The notes under the pieces are model-generated. The model was not told the DNA's origin. It searched no databases and saw only the letters and a program-made list of their open reading frames with translations. The translations under genes were made by a program, and so were the position numbers. A DNA stretch of 64,000 bases, taken from assembly GCA_949316235.1 (NCBI GenBank), contig OX438750.1:5108365-5172364 (forward strand), in the 5' to 3' direction. Shown piece after piece: positions 25,101 through 42,718 of this stretch (position 1 is the first letter of the stretch; each line of letters opens with the position of its first letter). Source of the DNA: Oegoconia quadripuncta (Eukaryota > Arthropoda > Insecta > Lepidoptera > Autostichidae).

Positions 25101-25461
25101 TTTTGTTGATCAGGAACAGTTGCTGTCAAGCCGATAGGCTTTTTACAGCGTCGCCGGGCGGGTGGGCGAGCGCGGGAGCGCTCTGCCCGTCTCTTGCATA
25201 CAGTCATGGTGCGCGAAGCGCACCTTGACTGTATGCAACAGCACGGAAAAAGTTTTTGCAACCGACGCCTAAGGGTGCCCACGGGGGCTCGAACCTCGGC
25301 TTAGGGCGTTGCATGGGGGAGTTTTTAGACTAACATGACTACCATCGCTTCGTAATGTGTATAGTCGAGGAGAAGAAACGACGCAAGAAACTCCTCGACA
25401 CACAATTTTGAATTTTGAAAAAGAGACATGAAAAAGGAGAGAGGTGTGTTGTGTTAGTGAT
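25101..25461 (-). other. E2 3' UTR
   Basis: Same hairpin series as E1. The first stem (GTCGAGGAG with CTCCTCGAC) is complete here, unlike in E1. Confidence 0.8.
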
Positions 25462-28383
25462 CTAATAGCCAAAACGACTAGTGTCGACCGTGTATCGCGT
25501 ATAGTGAGGCGGTTTGACGCGTAAAAGCCCCCGCCGGCGAGGGCAGTATATCGGAGATGTCGTTTTGTCGTCAGAGTGACGATGAATAGTGGCTAATGCC
25601 TTAGTAGTGTCGTCGTCGGAATCCGCGAGTACGTGCCGGGGACGCCTTTTCCGGAAGGTAGTCGCCGGTTCGTCGCGGTAAGTGGCGGCACTTACCACGC
25701 GTGGGTTGCGATGGTTGACAGCAGTGTCAAAATATCTTATGGACGCAGCCTTCAGAAAGTGAGCCACGGTGGGAAGCTCTAAGTCTTTGTGCAATTCCTC
25801 ATTGCGCACGAACCACGGACAGCCCGTGGCTTTGCGCATGAAGCTGTTCTGAACTTTCTGAAGACTGCGTATTGAAGCTCGCGCAGCGTGGGCAAAGTTG
25901 ACGCTCGCGTACGTCATTATCGGACGTATACAAGTTTTGTAAAGTGTCACCTTATTTCTAAGGGACATTTTACTACTCTTGTTGAGCATGGGGGACAGAC
26001 GGCCGAGCACCATCGCGGCGCGATTGCGCACGCGTCTGATGTGGGCGTTGAAAGTCATCGCCCTATCGAGGGTCACACCCAGGTATTTGACCGATTTACC
26101 CCACGGAATGGGGCGGTCGAACATGCGAATGGGGAGGAGCTCCGGTCGCCAAGTGCGACGGATAGGCCCCCGAGTGAAGTACACGGCGGTACTTTTCTCG
26201 GGGTTTACCTCTATCCTCCACTTCCGAAACCAGTCGCCCAGGGCGGTGGCCGCGGATTGGAGGCGTTTGGAAAGAAATTCGCGTTGGTGACCGGTGGAGT
26301 AGAGGGCAGTATCATCAGCGAATAGGGCTAATTCTACGTGCGGGTGATGCGGAATGTCGTTGGTGTACAACGAATAAAGCATGGGGGAGAGGACGGAGCC
26401 CTGAGGGACTCCGGCTCGAATGGGATGGGGAGCGGAGAGAGTTCCCTCGACGCGGTATCGAAAGGACCTGTTCGACAGAAAGTCCCTTAAGATGAGTACG
26501 AGACGATCCGGAACACCGAGCTGATACAACTTGTATATCAGCCCGTTGTGCCAGACCTTGTCGAACGCTTTCGCCACGTCGAAGAAAAGCGCCCCAGTCC
26601 CCCTACAGTTGTGGCGCTTACTGAGACCCGAGAGTATGTACTCCGTTATGCGGTGTACCTGTTGGACGCACGAGTGTTTGGCCCTAAAGCCAAACTGCTC
26701 GTTGATAAGAAGCTCGTTGGACTCGATGTGGTCCTTCAGCCGTTTGAGAAGGACGCGCTCGTAGAGCTTGGCGAGTGTCTTTAGGAGACTTATGGGACGG
26801 TAACTGGATGGGCAGTTACGGGGTTTGCCGGGCTTTTCAATGCCGATTACAATTGCCTCCTTCCAGACCTGTGGAAAGAGGCAGTTGCTTATCGAGGCAT
26901 TAAAAATGGCTGCCAGAAGGGACAGAAGCGCCTCGGGGAAGTGCTTGAGCACTTTGTTGGAGATGCCATCAGCACCAGGGGCTTTCCTGGGGTGTGACGA
27001 CCCGATAAAGGATTTGACCTCATCGACCGAGACCGGTGGGAGAGTATCAGAGGGGGGGAGGGAGGTCCTGCGTTCGACCTCGCTGTCCACCTCATCGAGG
27101 TGCGCTCGGTCTACAGGGAAAGTGCTGGGAGAGCATTGGGCCTCGAGACTGTCGGCAAGGCACTCGGCCTTTTCTATGTCGTCGAACGCGGGGGAGAGAT
27201 TAGGTCTCTCGAGTGGGGGCATAGGGGAGGTGGTGTCCGCCTTGAGAGATCGAGCCAACTTCCAGTAGGCCAGGTGAGAAGGCTCGATGTCTTTCAACAA
27301 GTTGTTCCAGCGAGTCTCACGCAGCTCATTGATGCGTTTCTTTACGTCCCTCTGTAAAGCGCGCATCCGAGCCTTGTTGGGCTCGCTGGGAAAACTGTCG
27401 TAGGCTCGAGTGGCAGCTCTCTTTGCCCTGATCAGCTCCCTGGCGTCATCGGGCAGGTTCCAGCGATACTCAGGCGTCGCTGGGACCTGTCTCGAACAGT
27501 CGCTGATGACGCTCTGGGTGTGGCCGGTCAGGGCATCGATCGCCGAGACTGTCTCCTCCGCGGTGGAGAGGACCGCGGGGATACGACCGAGGAGGTCCGC
27601 ACTGGAGGAGGCGAGGGTCTCCTCGAGCTTCCTCCAGTCGACCACGGTCTTGGTGACGGGGGTGGGGTCGGTGGACGCGCCTAACTGAACGAGTACGGGG
27701 CGGTGGTCGGAATTGAGATCGGCCATCGTTTCGATGAGCCGCAGCTTAAGGCTTACGTTTTTGAGGATGATCACGTCGAGCACGTCCGGACGATGGTCGA
27801 CGCGATATGGAAAATGAGTGGGATGCATGGGGCCTATGATATCGAAGTCAAGCTCGTCGGCGAGCCTGTCCAGGATAACGCCCTTCGGATTGGGGGCAGT
27901 CGAGTTCCAACGTGGGTGTTTGCAGTTGAGATCGCCAGCCAGAATGACGGCGTCTCCTAGACTGAAGAGCGATTCTAAATCGCTCTCCAACTGCAAGCAC
28001 GGTTTGGCACAGGACATGTAGACTGAAGCTATCGTGATGGGCTGATGGCCGGTCATTGCTAAGCGACAGACCGAGGCCTCAATGTTCTCGAGAGGAGGGG
28101 TCGGTAGGGGTATGCAGTGCAGGGACTTTTTGTAGTAGATAAGAGTGCCCCCCTTAGCGGCGGACACCCTATCGTTCCTAACCAAATTATAATTGGCGAT
28201 TTTCGGATCGCGGGCAGAAGGTTTGAGAAATGTTTCCTGCACTAGCATGATATCGACTCGATTGTCGGAGAGAAACTCAGCACACTCCATACGCTGTTGG
28301 TAATTGAAACCGTCAGCGTTGAAGTAGGCTAGAGTTAGGGATCGGGGTTTGACTCTACTCTGCTGCGTTTGTGTAATAACCAT
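25462..28383 (-). CDS. ORF2: APE endonuclease and reverse transcriptase of E2
   Basis: 973 aa, same protein as in E1 with QET, GDLN, SDH and FADD motifs intact. ATG at 28383-28381 overlaps the ORF1 stop. Residues LINEQFG, VEGTLSAP and SIRSLQKV put it in the E1 subfamily. Confidence 0.95.
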   Translation of the reverse strand: MVITQTQQSRVKPRSLTLAYFNADGFNYQQRMECAEFLSDNRVDIMLVQETFLKPSARDPKIANYNLVRNDRVSAAKGGTLIYYKKSLHCIPLPTPPLENIEASVCRLAMTGHQPITIASVYMSCAKPCLQLESDLESLFSLGDAVILAGDLNCKHPRWNSTAPNPKGVILDRLADELDFDIIGPMHPTHFPYRVDHRPDVLDVIILKNVSLKLRLIETMADLNSDHRPVLVQLGASTDPTPVTKTVVDWRKLEETLASSSADLLGRIPAVLSTAEETVSAIDALTGHTQSVISDCSRQVPATPEYRWNLPDDARELIRAKRAATRAYDSFPSEPNKARMRALQRDVKKRINELRETRWNNLLKDIEPSHLAYWKLARSLKADTTSPMPPLERPNLSPAFDDIEKAECLADSLEAQCSPSTFPVDRAHLDEVDSEVERRTSLPPSDTLPPVSVDEVKSFIGSSHPRKAPGADGISNKVLKHFPEALLSLLAAIFNASISNCLFPQVWKEAIVIGIEKPGKPRNCPSSYRPISLLKTLAKLYERVLLKRLKDHIESNELLINEQFGFRAKHSCVQQVHRITEYILSGLSKRHNCRGTGALFFDVAKAFDKVWHNGLIYKLYQLGVPDRLVLILRDFLSNRSFRYRVEGTLSAPHPIRAGVPQGSVLSPMLYSLYTNDIPHHPHVELALFADDTALYSTGHQREFLSKRLQSAATALGDWFRKWRIEVNPEKSTAVYFTRGPIRRTWRPELLPIRMFDRPIPWGKSVKYLGVTLDRAMTFNAHIRRVRNRAAMVLGRLSPMLNKSSKMSLRNKVTLYKTCIRPIMTYASVNFAHAARASIRSLQKVQNSFMRKATGCPWFVRNEELHKDLELPTVAHFLKAASIRYFDTAVNHRNPRVVSAATYRDEPATTFRKRRPRHVLADSDDDTTKALATIHRHSDDKTTSPIYCPRRRGLLRVKPPHYTRYTVDTSRFGY

Positions 28384-30140
28384 CAACGGGCCGACTCAGT
28401 GTTAAAGGAGGAGATGGCGGCGATAACACGCGAAAATTTGACGGCGAGGGCGAGACGCTCTTCCCTCATGCCGTTGGTGGCTCTGAGCTGCTGAGCCAGC
28501 TCAGCGATTTCGTCAACGTTGAAGACGCTGGCGAAATCGCAAACTAGTGCAAAGTCGTCCTCCGCCGAGAAGGCGGAGGGCGAGGATGGGGGGCGTGAGG
28601 CGCGGGGGGCGGTTCTCCTGACCGGTGAGGCCGGCGCAGGAGGGGGGTTGGCCGCGGCCGCAGGCAGCTGAACCGGCCTGCGGACCGCGGGTGGAGGCGC
28701 GGGGGCGGCGACCTTTGCCCACGATGGGCGCAGGTCGGCGGGTGGGGAAAACCGAGTCAGCCCGGGGATGAGGGGCCGCGGTCCGAGCGCAGGGAATTGC
28801 GGCCCGGATGGGGGAGGGGGTCGCGGCCTAGGGGTCGCGGTCGGGGCAGCGGCGCGCTTGGGAGCGGCGCGCCCCCTGCGCGGGGCCATCGGGCATCCGC
28901 GGTAATTCGCCGGATGACCGGTGGCACCGCACAGGACGCAGCTCGGAGGCTCGCTGCATTCCGCCCTGTCCTTGGGACGAGGGCAATCGGGGGTCCCGTG
29001 ACTGCCGAGGCACTTTACGCACCTGGCAGTCGCAAAGCAGTTACGGGCGGAGTGCCCGTAAAGCTGACAGCGGTGGCACTGTCCGGGCGGTCCCTTTTTG
29101 TTGGGGGGCTCCACTTTGATGCCCGAGAGCGAGCAGACGGCCGCCAGCTTGTTGGCGATCGCCTTCCCTCCCTCGGTCATCGGGAGGATGACCAGCACCA
29201 TATCGTAAGCCGATTTGGTGCGGCCATGGAACATGCGGTGGACCTCCAGCGCAGGGAACCCCTGCGCGTTGAGGTCCTCGCGAATCTCCCTAGAGTCGAG
29301 CTCTTTGGGGACTCCGCGTATAACTACGCGGAAGAGCCGCTCATCCTCTAGGGCGTAAGTGTGAAAGCCGATGGATTCGGCTTTCAGGAGGGCCGTGAAG
29401 CGGCGGTGATCGTCCGAGGTGGGAACCTCGACTTTAATGCCTTGCGGCGTGGTACGGGCGTGCGTGAACGCGATCTTCCTCTCGTTAAGTAGAGAGGAGA
29501 CGCGGCTCCACTTCGCTTTCTCCTGTATGAAAACAGGCGGAGGGCGAGTGGAGCGAGGCTGACGGGGAGCCTGTGAGGCAGGCGGGGAGGACGCGCCCGG
29601 CGGAGATGCGGGCGCGCGCGGCGGCGAGGCGGCCGCGAGAGGGGCGGGGGGAGCGGCGACTGCAGCGCTCTTTTTGGGAGGCTGGCCGGCTGAGGTGGAG
29701 GAAGAGGCGTCAGATTTGGCCTTACGCCTCCTCTTCTGCCTCTTTCCCACCGTGACGAACTCGTCCTCGGCGGAAGAAGAGGACGAGTTGGAGTTGGAGT
29801 TAGCCTCCGACTCGTAAGAGTCGGGGGATTCGGCGGACGCCGTGTCCATGCTCTCCTGAGAGCACGGAGACTCGTCCTCCGATGTCGAGGTGCGTTCGCC
29901 CCTGACGGGCGAACGCTCGCGCTCCGAGTGAGCGGGGGAGGGGGAGCGGACGCGCTTAGAAGAAGCGGCCGGTAAATTTGGCGTGAAAACCACGTCCGGC
30001 GACAAGGACGGCGCCGCCGCCTCCGTTGCCGAAACGGCTGGAGCGGAGGGGGGCGCGAAGGCCAGAAGGGCCTCCTGGTAGCTCATACCGAGCTGAGCCA
30101 GAAGGGCTGGGAGGCGGGCCACGTCAATGACTAAGGCCAT
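28383..30140 (-). CDS. ORF1 (gag-like) of E2
   Basis: 585 aa, PRE_C2HC-like region and three zinc knuckles as in E1; has GCPMAP where E1 has GCPVAP. No frame damage. Confidence 0.93.
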   Translation of the reverse strand: MALVIDVARLPALLAQLGMSYQEALLAFAPPSAPAVSATEAAAPSLSPDVVFTPNLPAASSKRVRSPSPAHSERERSPVRGERTSTSEDESPCSQESMDTASAESPDSYESEANSNSNSSSSSAEDEFVTVGKRQKRRRKAKSDASSSTSAGQPPKKSAAVAAPPAPLAAASPPRAPASPPGASSPPASQAPRQPRSTRPPPVFIQEKAKWSRVSSLLNERKIAFTHARTTPQGIKVEVPTSDDHRRFTALLKAESIGFHTYALEDERLFRVVIRGVPKELDSREIREDLNAQGFPALEVHRMFHGRTKSAYDMVLVILPMTEGGKAIANKLAAVCSLSGIKVEPPNKKGPPGQCHRCQLYGHSARNCFATARCVKCLGSHGTPDCPRPKDRAECSEPPSCVLCGATGHPANYRGCPMAPRRGRAAPKRAAAPTATPRPRPPPPSGPQFPALGPRPLIPGLTRFSPPADLRPSWAKVAAPAPPPAVRRPVQLPAAAANPPPAPASPVRRTAPRASRPPSSPSAFSAEDDFALVCDFASVFNVDEIAELAQQLRATNGMREERLALAVKFSRVIAAISSFNTESAR

Positions 30141-30983
30141 TGCGAGACGAGATGAGCGCGTGAAGCGCGCTTAAAATAGACTTGCGTTAGGCGCAGAGGG
30201 GTCCGACGGGTGGGATTGCCCGCGGATGAGTACTACCCTCCCCGCCGGGTGTAGGCAGGGAGGTTGAGTGCCTATAGGTGAGGCCCTAACCCTCAGGTGT
30301 GTCGTGGGCCTCCGCCAATCTCAATGTGCGGAGGGTGTAAAGCCCTAGCTGCCCGAGGCGAGAGGGTAGCCGGCCGGGAGCGGTCCCGGCAGACGCCCAA
30401 ACAACACCACGGGGATAGGAGGGTGGGATGGGTGGTTGGTAGGGCGGACGCACTCTAGCGCACGACTAGGAGACCCCCCAAGGCCGTACGCTAACGCCTT
30501 CCGATATTGCGTTTCCCAGAAGGGGAACCGCGAGGCTCGGGTCAGCCTCCTGCCCGAGACACTGTTGTCCCCTGCCTAAGGGGTGTCTGTCAGGGCGACC
30601 ACCGCTAGGGGCGGATTTGCGACGAAGCACTAATTCGCGTGAAACAAAAGGGACCTAGAACCCGCAGTGAAAACTGCGCGGCGGTCCCTATGCGCAATAA
30701 CGTATGCGACGTTATGTCAGTCGACGCGGCCGGCCGCGGAGTGTCGCTACCGTCGCGGGTGCACGAAGTTGACCGGCGCGGGGTGAACGCGACACGGTTG
30801 TGCGGCACGCAGACGAAGACACGGAGCACAGCGGGCGGAGAGTCGCACGGAGCACGACGCACAGCACAGCACAGTCCAGCACACACAGATGGGGACGGTC
30901 GGAAGATCGAGCGATCGAACGAGCGGCGCGCGGTACGTGCGGTCGCGACGGAGGCGCGGAGCGGAATGCGATGCGATCCGATG
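30141..30983 (-). other. E2 5' UTR
   Basis: E1-type 5' UTR with identical hairpins. Extends further at the 5' tip than E1 by bases equal to the end of the H2B target (ATCG) plus the junction G, and one extra C. Confidence 0.75.
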
Positions 30984-31508
<525 letters not shown>

Positions 31509-32272
31509 ACGCGCACCTCACAACCACCGTCGTTCGTCTCTATTCGTTAGCTCGCTGCCACTCGCGCGCGCTCTCTCTGCGGCATTGGGTTTTGTGCTGT
31601 GCTGTGCTGTGCTGTGCCGTGCCGTGCCGTGCCGTGCCATGCCATGCCATTCTGTCGCGCACAAGTGACCATCCAGTCGGATCCATGTTGTCTGCTCATC
31701 GCATCGCACCGCACATTTCTCTTTCCGTCTGTTGTCTGCGCGCAAACGAGGGAGGAAGCAAACGAAAAAAAAAAAAGGCCCTTTTCAGGGCCGCATATGA
31801 TTCCTTTAACGAATATAATGTTTCATTACGATACGATCTGGTCGATATCTATTGTAAATAAATATGTCTGTCTGTCTGTGTTTGTTCGTGCTCGTTGTAA
31901 AGTAAGCCAGCCCACCAGGCACCTACCTACCTACTTACTTACTTACTTACACTGCCTACCACCTACCTATTTAGAGAATTTCTTCCGGAAGAAATTAATC
32001 TTCTTCATACATACATACATACATACATACATACATACATACATACATACATACATACACACATAGGTACATACGTAATGATATAACCCGTACTCGGAAT
32101 AATTAATGCTTAGGAATAGTTACGTTCATATTTTATGGGTTGGTACGTATGCAATGGCACGGTGGTGGTGTACCCATTGTGTACCATACAACAACAACAA
32201 CAACTACTACAACGATGAAGATGATTTTTATTTTTGTTCGTTTTCGTATAACGTTCGTTCGTTTGTTTGTCA

Positions 32273-32316
<44 letters not shown>

Positions 32317-33223
32317 ACAAACAAACAAACAAACAAACAAACAAACAACTGCCGCCTCACCAACTACGCACGTATACCACCTATCTACCTATCGACCGAC
32401 CGACCGACCTTTTTCCTTCCTTCTTTTCGTTTTCTTTCTTTTCGTTTTTGAATGGGGTTGGCGATTCATTCAACACACACAACAAACAAACATACATACA
32501 TACATACAGTGAAACGATCGAAATCGAATCCCGTACGTCCTGAACGTATGGAAGTCCGCCCCGTCTTCGCGGCCGCCGAACGGGCCTCGCGGCGAGAGCG
32601 GCGCGTCAGTGTTTTACGACCCCCGACATCTCGACGCTCAAAATAGTACCAACACGTTCGAACCAACGGCGGGATGGTCACAGTTTCTAAGCTCGGATCC
32701 CTCGACGTCTCCCGGTCGGGAATGGCGGTCGCGAACTGGCCGTTTTCGCGAGATAAATCAATTTTAAACTTCACCTCGGCCCGCCCCGGCTGCCACTATT
32801 CAAAACAAACGGACGTCGCTCCGACCGACTGCCCGGCTCGCTCTCGAAATTCGTACACACATTTAGGTGTATTCAAAACGTTTCTCTTAGACCGCATCCA
32901 ATACCTATACAGATATGGATAATTGTTAAAAATTTAATCTATCCGACAAGGGTTAGTGAAAAGTTGGAACCGTTCATACGAGAAAACGTCTCGCGAGCGC
33001 GGAGTCCTCAATACAGTATTGCCACGTCCGACGGACTGGCGCTACGAAACGGTGGCGACACCGTACGTATACAAAGTGTACCACTACCACTCTACTTGCT
33101 TACTTACTTACTTAATATTATTCCTAGTTTGTGTGGTTCGGTTCAGTCGTGCGTCGCGCAGCTCGTCGTTCGTTTGTGTGTTTGTGTGTTCTACATTAAA
33201 AACATAATAATAAATATATTATT
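31509..33223 (+). other. H4-H1 spacer (unit 3)
   Basis: 1715 bp as in units 1 and 2; stem-loop, microsatellites, GC-rich block; H1 AT box 33113-33119, initiator 33143-33147. Confidence 0.75.
31777..31792 (+). terminator. Histone 3' stem-loop, H4 unit 3
   Basis: GGCCCTTTTCAGGGCC. Confidence 0.95.
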
Positions 33224-33925
33224 ATGGCAGACACGGCCGTAGCCTCTGATGCACCCGCCCCGGCGACACCCGCCAAGAAGCCGAAGGCGTCCGCCGGAGG
33301 CGGCGCGAAGAAACCCAAAGCGAAACCGACCCACCCGAAGACGTCCGATATGGTGAACAGCGCCATCAAGGAGTTGAAGGAGCGCAGCGGATCGTCGCTG
33401 CAGGCCATCAAGAAGTATATCGCCGCCCAGTACAAGGTGGACGCCGAGAAGCTGGCGCCGTTCATCAGGAGGTACCTCAAGAGCGCCGTCGAGTCGGGCG
33501 CGCTCATCCAGACCAAGGGCAAGGGAGCGTCCGGTTCTTTCAAGCTCGAATCGAAGACGTCCGCCTCCAAGAAACCCACCACCGCCAAGTCCGGAGCGAA
33601 GGCGTCCGCGGCCAAGCCCAAGAAGGCGGCCGCCTCCTCGGCGGCGGGCGGCAAGGGCAAGAAGGCGGTCGCGGCCGCCTCCTCTCCGTCTAAGGCGAAA
33701 TCGACGCCCGCAGCCACCGCCAGGGACAAGAAGGCGGCCGCCGCGAAGAAGAAGCCCGCCGCTAAGAAAGCGGCCACCCCCGCCAAGGCGAAGGCAGCCG
33801 CGCCCAAAGCGAAGAAGACCGCCAAGCCCCCGACGAAGAAGCCGAAAGCGCCAAAACCTAAGAAGGCCGCCGCCGCTTCTAAGTCGAAGCCCGCCGCGAA
33901 GAAGGCCGCCTCGGCGAAGAAGTAA
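33224..33925 (+). CDS. H1: Linker histone H1 (unit 3)
   Basis: 233 aa, identical protein to the other units. Confidence 0.98.
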   Translation: MADTAVASDAPAPATPAKKPKASAGGGAKKPKAKPTHPKTSDMVNSAIKELKERSGSSLQAIKKYIAAQYKVDAEKLAPFIRRYLKSAVESGALIQTKGKGASGSFKLESKTSASKKPTTAKSGAKASAAKPKKAAASSAAGGKGKKAVAAASSPSKAKSTPAATARDKKAAAAKKKPAAKKAATPAKAKAAAPKAKKTAKPPTKKPKAPKPKKAAAASKSKPAAKKAASAKK

Positions 33926-35140
<1,215 letters not shown>

Positions 35141-35566
35141 GGGACTCTTACCGTCTCTTCCTTCTTTCTTTCTTTCGTTCGTTCGTTCGTTCGTTCGTTC
35201 GTTCGTTCGTTCGTTCGTTTGATCGATCGATCGATCGTTTTTCCTATACAAAAGGCCCTTTTCAGGGCCGCAAAATTTTTCTACTCCCGAGGGAATGTTT
35301 CACACGAACGATATCGCTCGATCAAACAACAACAAGAAGAATAATAATAATAAAAATTACCATATAGTTGTATTATGTAGCTGCTCCTGAGGAAGTCGTC
35401 GCGTGTCTGTCTGTTCGACTTCAGAAGATTGCCGTGCCGTGCGCCGCCACCACCATCGGCCAGCTACCAAGCAGTTAAGTAGCAAAGCCAGCAGCGGCAG
35501 ATAAATATATCCCTGTGGAGTGGAGGAGAGTGTATTACAAAATCTACGAACGAACATATCCATGAT

Positions 35567-35619
<53 letters not shown>

Positions 35620-35701
35620 TGATGATGATGATGATGATGATGAGTAAATAAGACCCACTCTCTGCACACACTGTATACGCAATTATGACCCGAATGATGT
35701 A

Positions 35702-35738
<37 letters not shown>

Positions 35739-35790
35739 CTCACACTCATACTGTATACGCAATTATGACCCGACTGTACATTTTTTTCTT

Positions 35791-35821
<31 letters not shown>

Positions 35822-36066
35822 AATGTCACGCACGCACACACACACGCACGCGCGCGCGCTTCGTTGGCATATAAAATATTTCTGTATACGCACTTGGGAA
35901 CCCCGATTGTACTTTTAATTAATCAATGAATCAATCAATCAATCAATCAATCATTCTCAATTGTTACACTGACGGAAGTGGGGAAGGGGGGAGGCAGACC
36001 GTACCCGTAATTATAATGTGTAGACACTGACACGGTAACCGGTTACTAGAGGGGAACCGGAGTGAT
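35141..36066 (+). other. H2A-H2B spacer (unit 3)
   Basis: (TTCG)n ~35174-35220, stem-loop, (GATGAC)n, T runs. The first T run ends ...TTTCTCACAC as in units 4 and 5, where units 1 and 2 have TTTGCTCACAC. Confidence 0.75.
35254..35269 (+). terminator. Histone 3' stem-loop, H2A unit 3
   Basis: GGCCCTTTTCAGGGCC. Confidence 0.95.
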
Positions 36067-36205
36067 TATATAAAGAAATCCAGAATTTTTTGAATCGACA
36101 GACTTAGCCGACCGGCCGAAGCGAGCGCACGCACGCTTCGTCACCGTACTTCGCGCCAAAGTGTTTGTGTGTTTATTGTGTTGTTGAATTGTTGAGTTGT
36201 GAAAA
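36067..36205 (+). promoter_or_regulatory. Intact H2B promoter and leader, empty target site (unit 4)
   Basis: TATATAA at 36067-36073 and uninterrupted target at 36084-36097; 139 nt from TATA to ATG as in unit 3. Confidence 0.85.
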
Positions 36206-36580
36206 ATGCCGCCCAAGACCGGTGGAAAGGCCGCCAAAAAATCAGGCAAGGCCCAAAAGAACATCTCTAAGTCCGACAAGAAAAAGAAGAAGCATAAGAG
36301 GAAGGAGAGCTACGCCATTTACATCTACAAGGTGCTGAAGCAGGTCCATCCGGACACCGGTATCTCCAGCAAGGCGATGTCCATAATGAACTCGTTCGTG
36401 AACGACATCTTCGAACGCATCGCCGCGGAGGCATCTCGTCTCGCCCACTACAACAAGCGTTCGACGATCACATCGAGGGAGGTGCAGACTTCCGTACGGC
36501 TACTGCTGCCCGGTGAACTCGCCAAGCACGCGGTCAGTGAGGGCACCAAGGCAGTCACTAAGTACACCAGCTCCAAGTGA
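36206..36580 (+). CDS. H2B: Histone H2B (unit 4)
   Basis: Identical 124-aa protein; second H2B copy with a native promoter. Confidence 0.99.
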   Translation: MPPKTGGKAAKKSGKAQKNISKSDKKKKKHKRKESYAIYIYKVLKQVHPDTGISSKAMSIMNSFVNDIFERIAAEASRLAHYNKRSTITSREVQTSVRLLLPGELAKHAVSEGTKAVTKYTSSK

Positions 36581-39135
<2,555 letters not shown>

Positions 39136-39899
39136 ACGCGCACCTCACAACCACCGTCGTTCGTCTCTATTCGTTAGCTCGCTGCCACTCGCGCGCGCTC
39201 TCTCTGCGGCATTGGGTTTTGTGCTGTGCTGTGCTGTGCTGTGCCGTGCCGTGCCGTGCCGTGCCATGCCATGCCATTCTGTCGCGCACAAGTGACCATC
39301 CAGTCGGATCCATGTTGTCTGCTCATCGCATCGCACCGCACATTTCTCTTTCCGTCTGTTGTCTGCGCGCAAACGAGGGAGGAAGCAAACGAAAAAAAAA
39401 AAAGGCCCTTTTCAGGGCCGCATATGATTCCTTTAACGAATATAATGTTTCATTACGATACGATCTGGTCGATATCTATTGTAAATAAATATGTCTGTCT
39501 GTCTGTGTTTGTTCGTGCTCGTTGTAAAGTAAGCCAGCCCACCAGGCACCTACCTACCTACTTACTTACTTACTTACACTGCCTACCACCTACCTATTTA
39601 GAGAATTTCTTCCGGAAGAAATTAATCTTCTTCATACATACATACATACATACATACATACATACATACATACATACATACATACACACATAGGTACATA
39701 CGTAATGATATAACCCGTACTCGGAATAATTAATGCTTAGGAATAGTTACGTTCATATTTTATGGGTTGGTACGTATGCAATGGCACGGTGGTGGTGTAC
39801 CCATTGTGTACCATACAACAACAACAACAACTACTACAACGATGAAGATGATTTTTATTTTTGTTCGTTTTCGTATAACGTTCGTTCGTTTGTTTGTCA

Positions 39900-39943
<44 letters not shown>

Positions 39944-40848
39944 ACAAACAAACAAACAAACAAACAAACAAACAACTGCCGCCTCACCAACTACGCACGT
40001 ATACCACCTATCTACCTATCGACCGACCGACCGACCTTTTTCCTTCCTTCTTTTCGTTTTCTTTCTTTTCGTTTTTGAATGGGGTTGGCGATTCATTCAA
40101 CACACACAACAAACAAACATACATACATACAGTGAAACGATCGAAATCGAATCCCGTACGTCCTGAACGTATGGAAGTCCGCCCCGTCTTCGCGGCCGCC
40201 GAACGGGCCTCGCGGCGAGAGCGGCGCGTCAGTGTTTTACGACCCCCGACATCTCGACGCTCAAAATAGTACCAACACGTTCGAACCAACGGCGGGATGG
40301 TCACAGTTTCTAAGCTCGGATCCCTCGACGTCTCCCGGTCGGGAATGGCGGTCGCGAACTGGCCGTTTTCGCGAGATAAATCAATTTTAAACTTCACCTC
40401 GGCCCGCCCCGGCTGCCACTATTCAAAAAAAAAACGGACGTCCCTCCGACCGACTGCCCGGCTCGCTCTCGAAATTCGTACACACATTTAGGTGTATTCA
40501 AAACGTTTCTCTTAGACCGCATCCAATACCTATACAGATATGGATAATTGTTAAAAATTTAATCTATCCGACAAGGGTTAGTGAAAAGTTGGAACCGTTC
40601 ATACGAGAAAACGTCTCGCGAGCGCGGAGTCCTCAATACAGTATTGCCACGTCCGACGGACTGGCGCTACGAAACGGTGGCGACACCGTACGTATACAAA
40701 GTGTACCACTACCACTCTACTTGCTTACTTACTTACTTAATATTATTCCTAGTTTGTGTGGTTCGGTTCAGTCGTGCGTCGCGCAGCTCGTCGTTCGTTT
40801 GTGTGTTTGTGTGTTCTACATTAAAAACATAATAATAAATATATTATT
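39136..40848 (+). other. H4-H1 spacer (unit 4)
   Basis: Like the others, with one ACAT unit fewer near 40120 and an A-run variant at ~40427 (CAAAAAAAAAACGGACGTCC), shared only with unit 5. H1 AT box 40738-40744, initiator 40768-40772. Confidence 0.75.
39404..39419 (+). terminator. Histone 3' stem-loop, H4 unit 4
   Basis: GGCCCTTTTCAGGGCC. Confidence 0.95.
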
Positions 40849-41550
40849 ATGGCAGACACGGCCGTAGCCTCTGATGCACCCGCCCCGGCGACACCCGCCA
40901 AGAAGCCGAAGGCGTCCGCCGGAGGCGGCGCGAAGAAACCCAAAGCGAAACCGACCCACCCGAAGACGTCCGATATGGTGAACAGCGCCATCAAGGAGTT
41001 GAAGGAGCGCAGCGGATCGTCGCTGCAGGCCATCAAGAAGTATATCGCCGCCCAGTACAAGGTGGACGCCGAGAAGCTGGCGCCGTTCATCAGGAGGTAC
41101 CTCAAGAGCGCCGTCGAGTCGGGCGCGCTCATCCAGACCAAGGGCAAGGGAGCGTCCGGTTCTTTCAAGCTCGAATCGAAGACGTCCGCCTCCAAGAAAC
41201 CCACCACCGCCAAGTCCGGAGCGAAGGCGTCCGCGGCCAAGCCCAAGAAGGCGGCCGCCTCCTCGGCGGCGGGCGGCAAGGGCAAGAAGGCGGTCGCGGC
41301 CGCCTCCTCTCCGTCTAAGGCGAAATCGACGCCCGCAGCCACCGCCAGGGACAAGAAGGCGGCCGCCGCGAAGAAGAAGCCCGCCGCTAAGAAAGCGGCC
41401 ACCCCCGCCAAGGCGAAGGCAGCCGCGCCCAAAGCGAAGAAGACCGCCAAGCCCCCGACGAAGAAGCCGAAAGCGCCAAAACCTAAGAAGGCCGCCGCCG
41501 CTTCTAAGTCGAAGCCCGCCGCGAAGAAGGCCGCCTCGGCGAAGAAGTAA
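40849..41550 (+). CDS. H1: Linker histone H1 (unit 4)
   Basis: 233 aa, identical protein. Confidence 0.98.
   Translation: MADTAVASDAPAPATPAKKPKASAGGGAKKPKAKPTHPKTSDMVNSAIKELKERSGSSLQAIKKYIAAQYKVDAEKLAPFIRRYLKSAVESGALIQTKGKGASGSFKLESKTSASKKPTTAKSGAKASAAKPKKAAASSAAGGKGKKAVAAASSPSKAKSTPAATARDKKAAAAKKKPAAKKAATPAKAKAAAPKAKKTAKPPTKKPKAPKPKKAAAASKSKPAAKKAASAKK

Positions 41551-42718
<1,168 letters not shown>

Larger units (their letters stand above)
25101..30983 (-). mobile_element. E2: full-length Jockey-clade LINE, minus strand, between H3 and H4
   Basis: Same element as E1 by sequence, both ORFs intact, inserted in reverse in the T14 tract upstream of H4. Flanked by a 12-bp duplication (eight T then CCTT) at 25089-25100 and 30984-30995; other units have one copy. 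The A-tail is short (AACAAAA). Its 5' end (30983 inward) reads CATCGGATCGCATCGC on the minus strand, i.e. it carries bases matching the H2B target flank. The H4 promoter (31093) is left intact. Confidence 0.95.
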
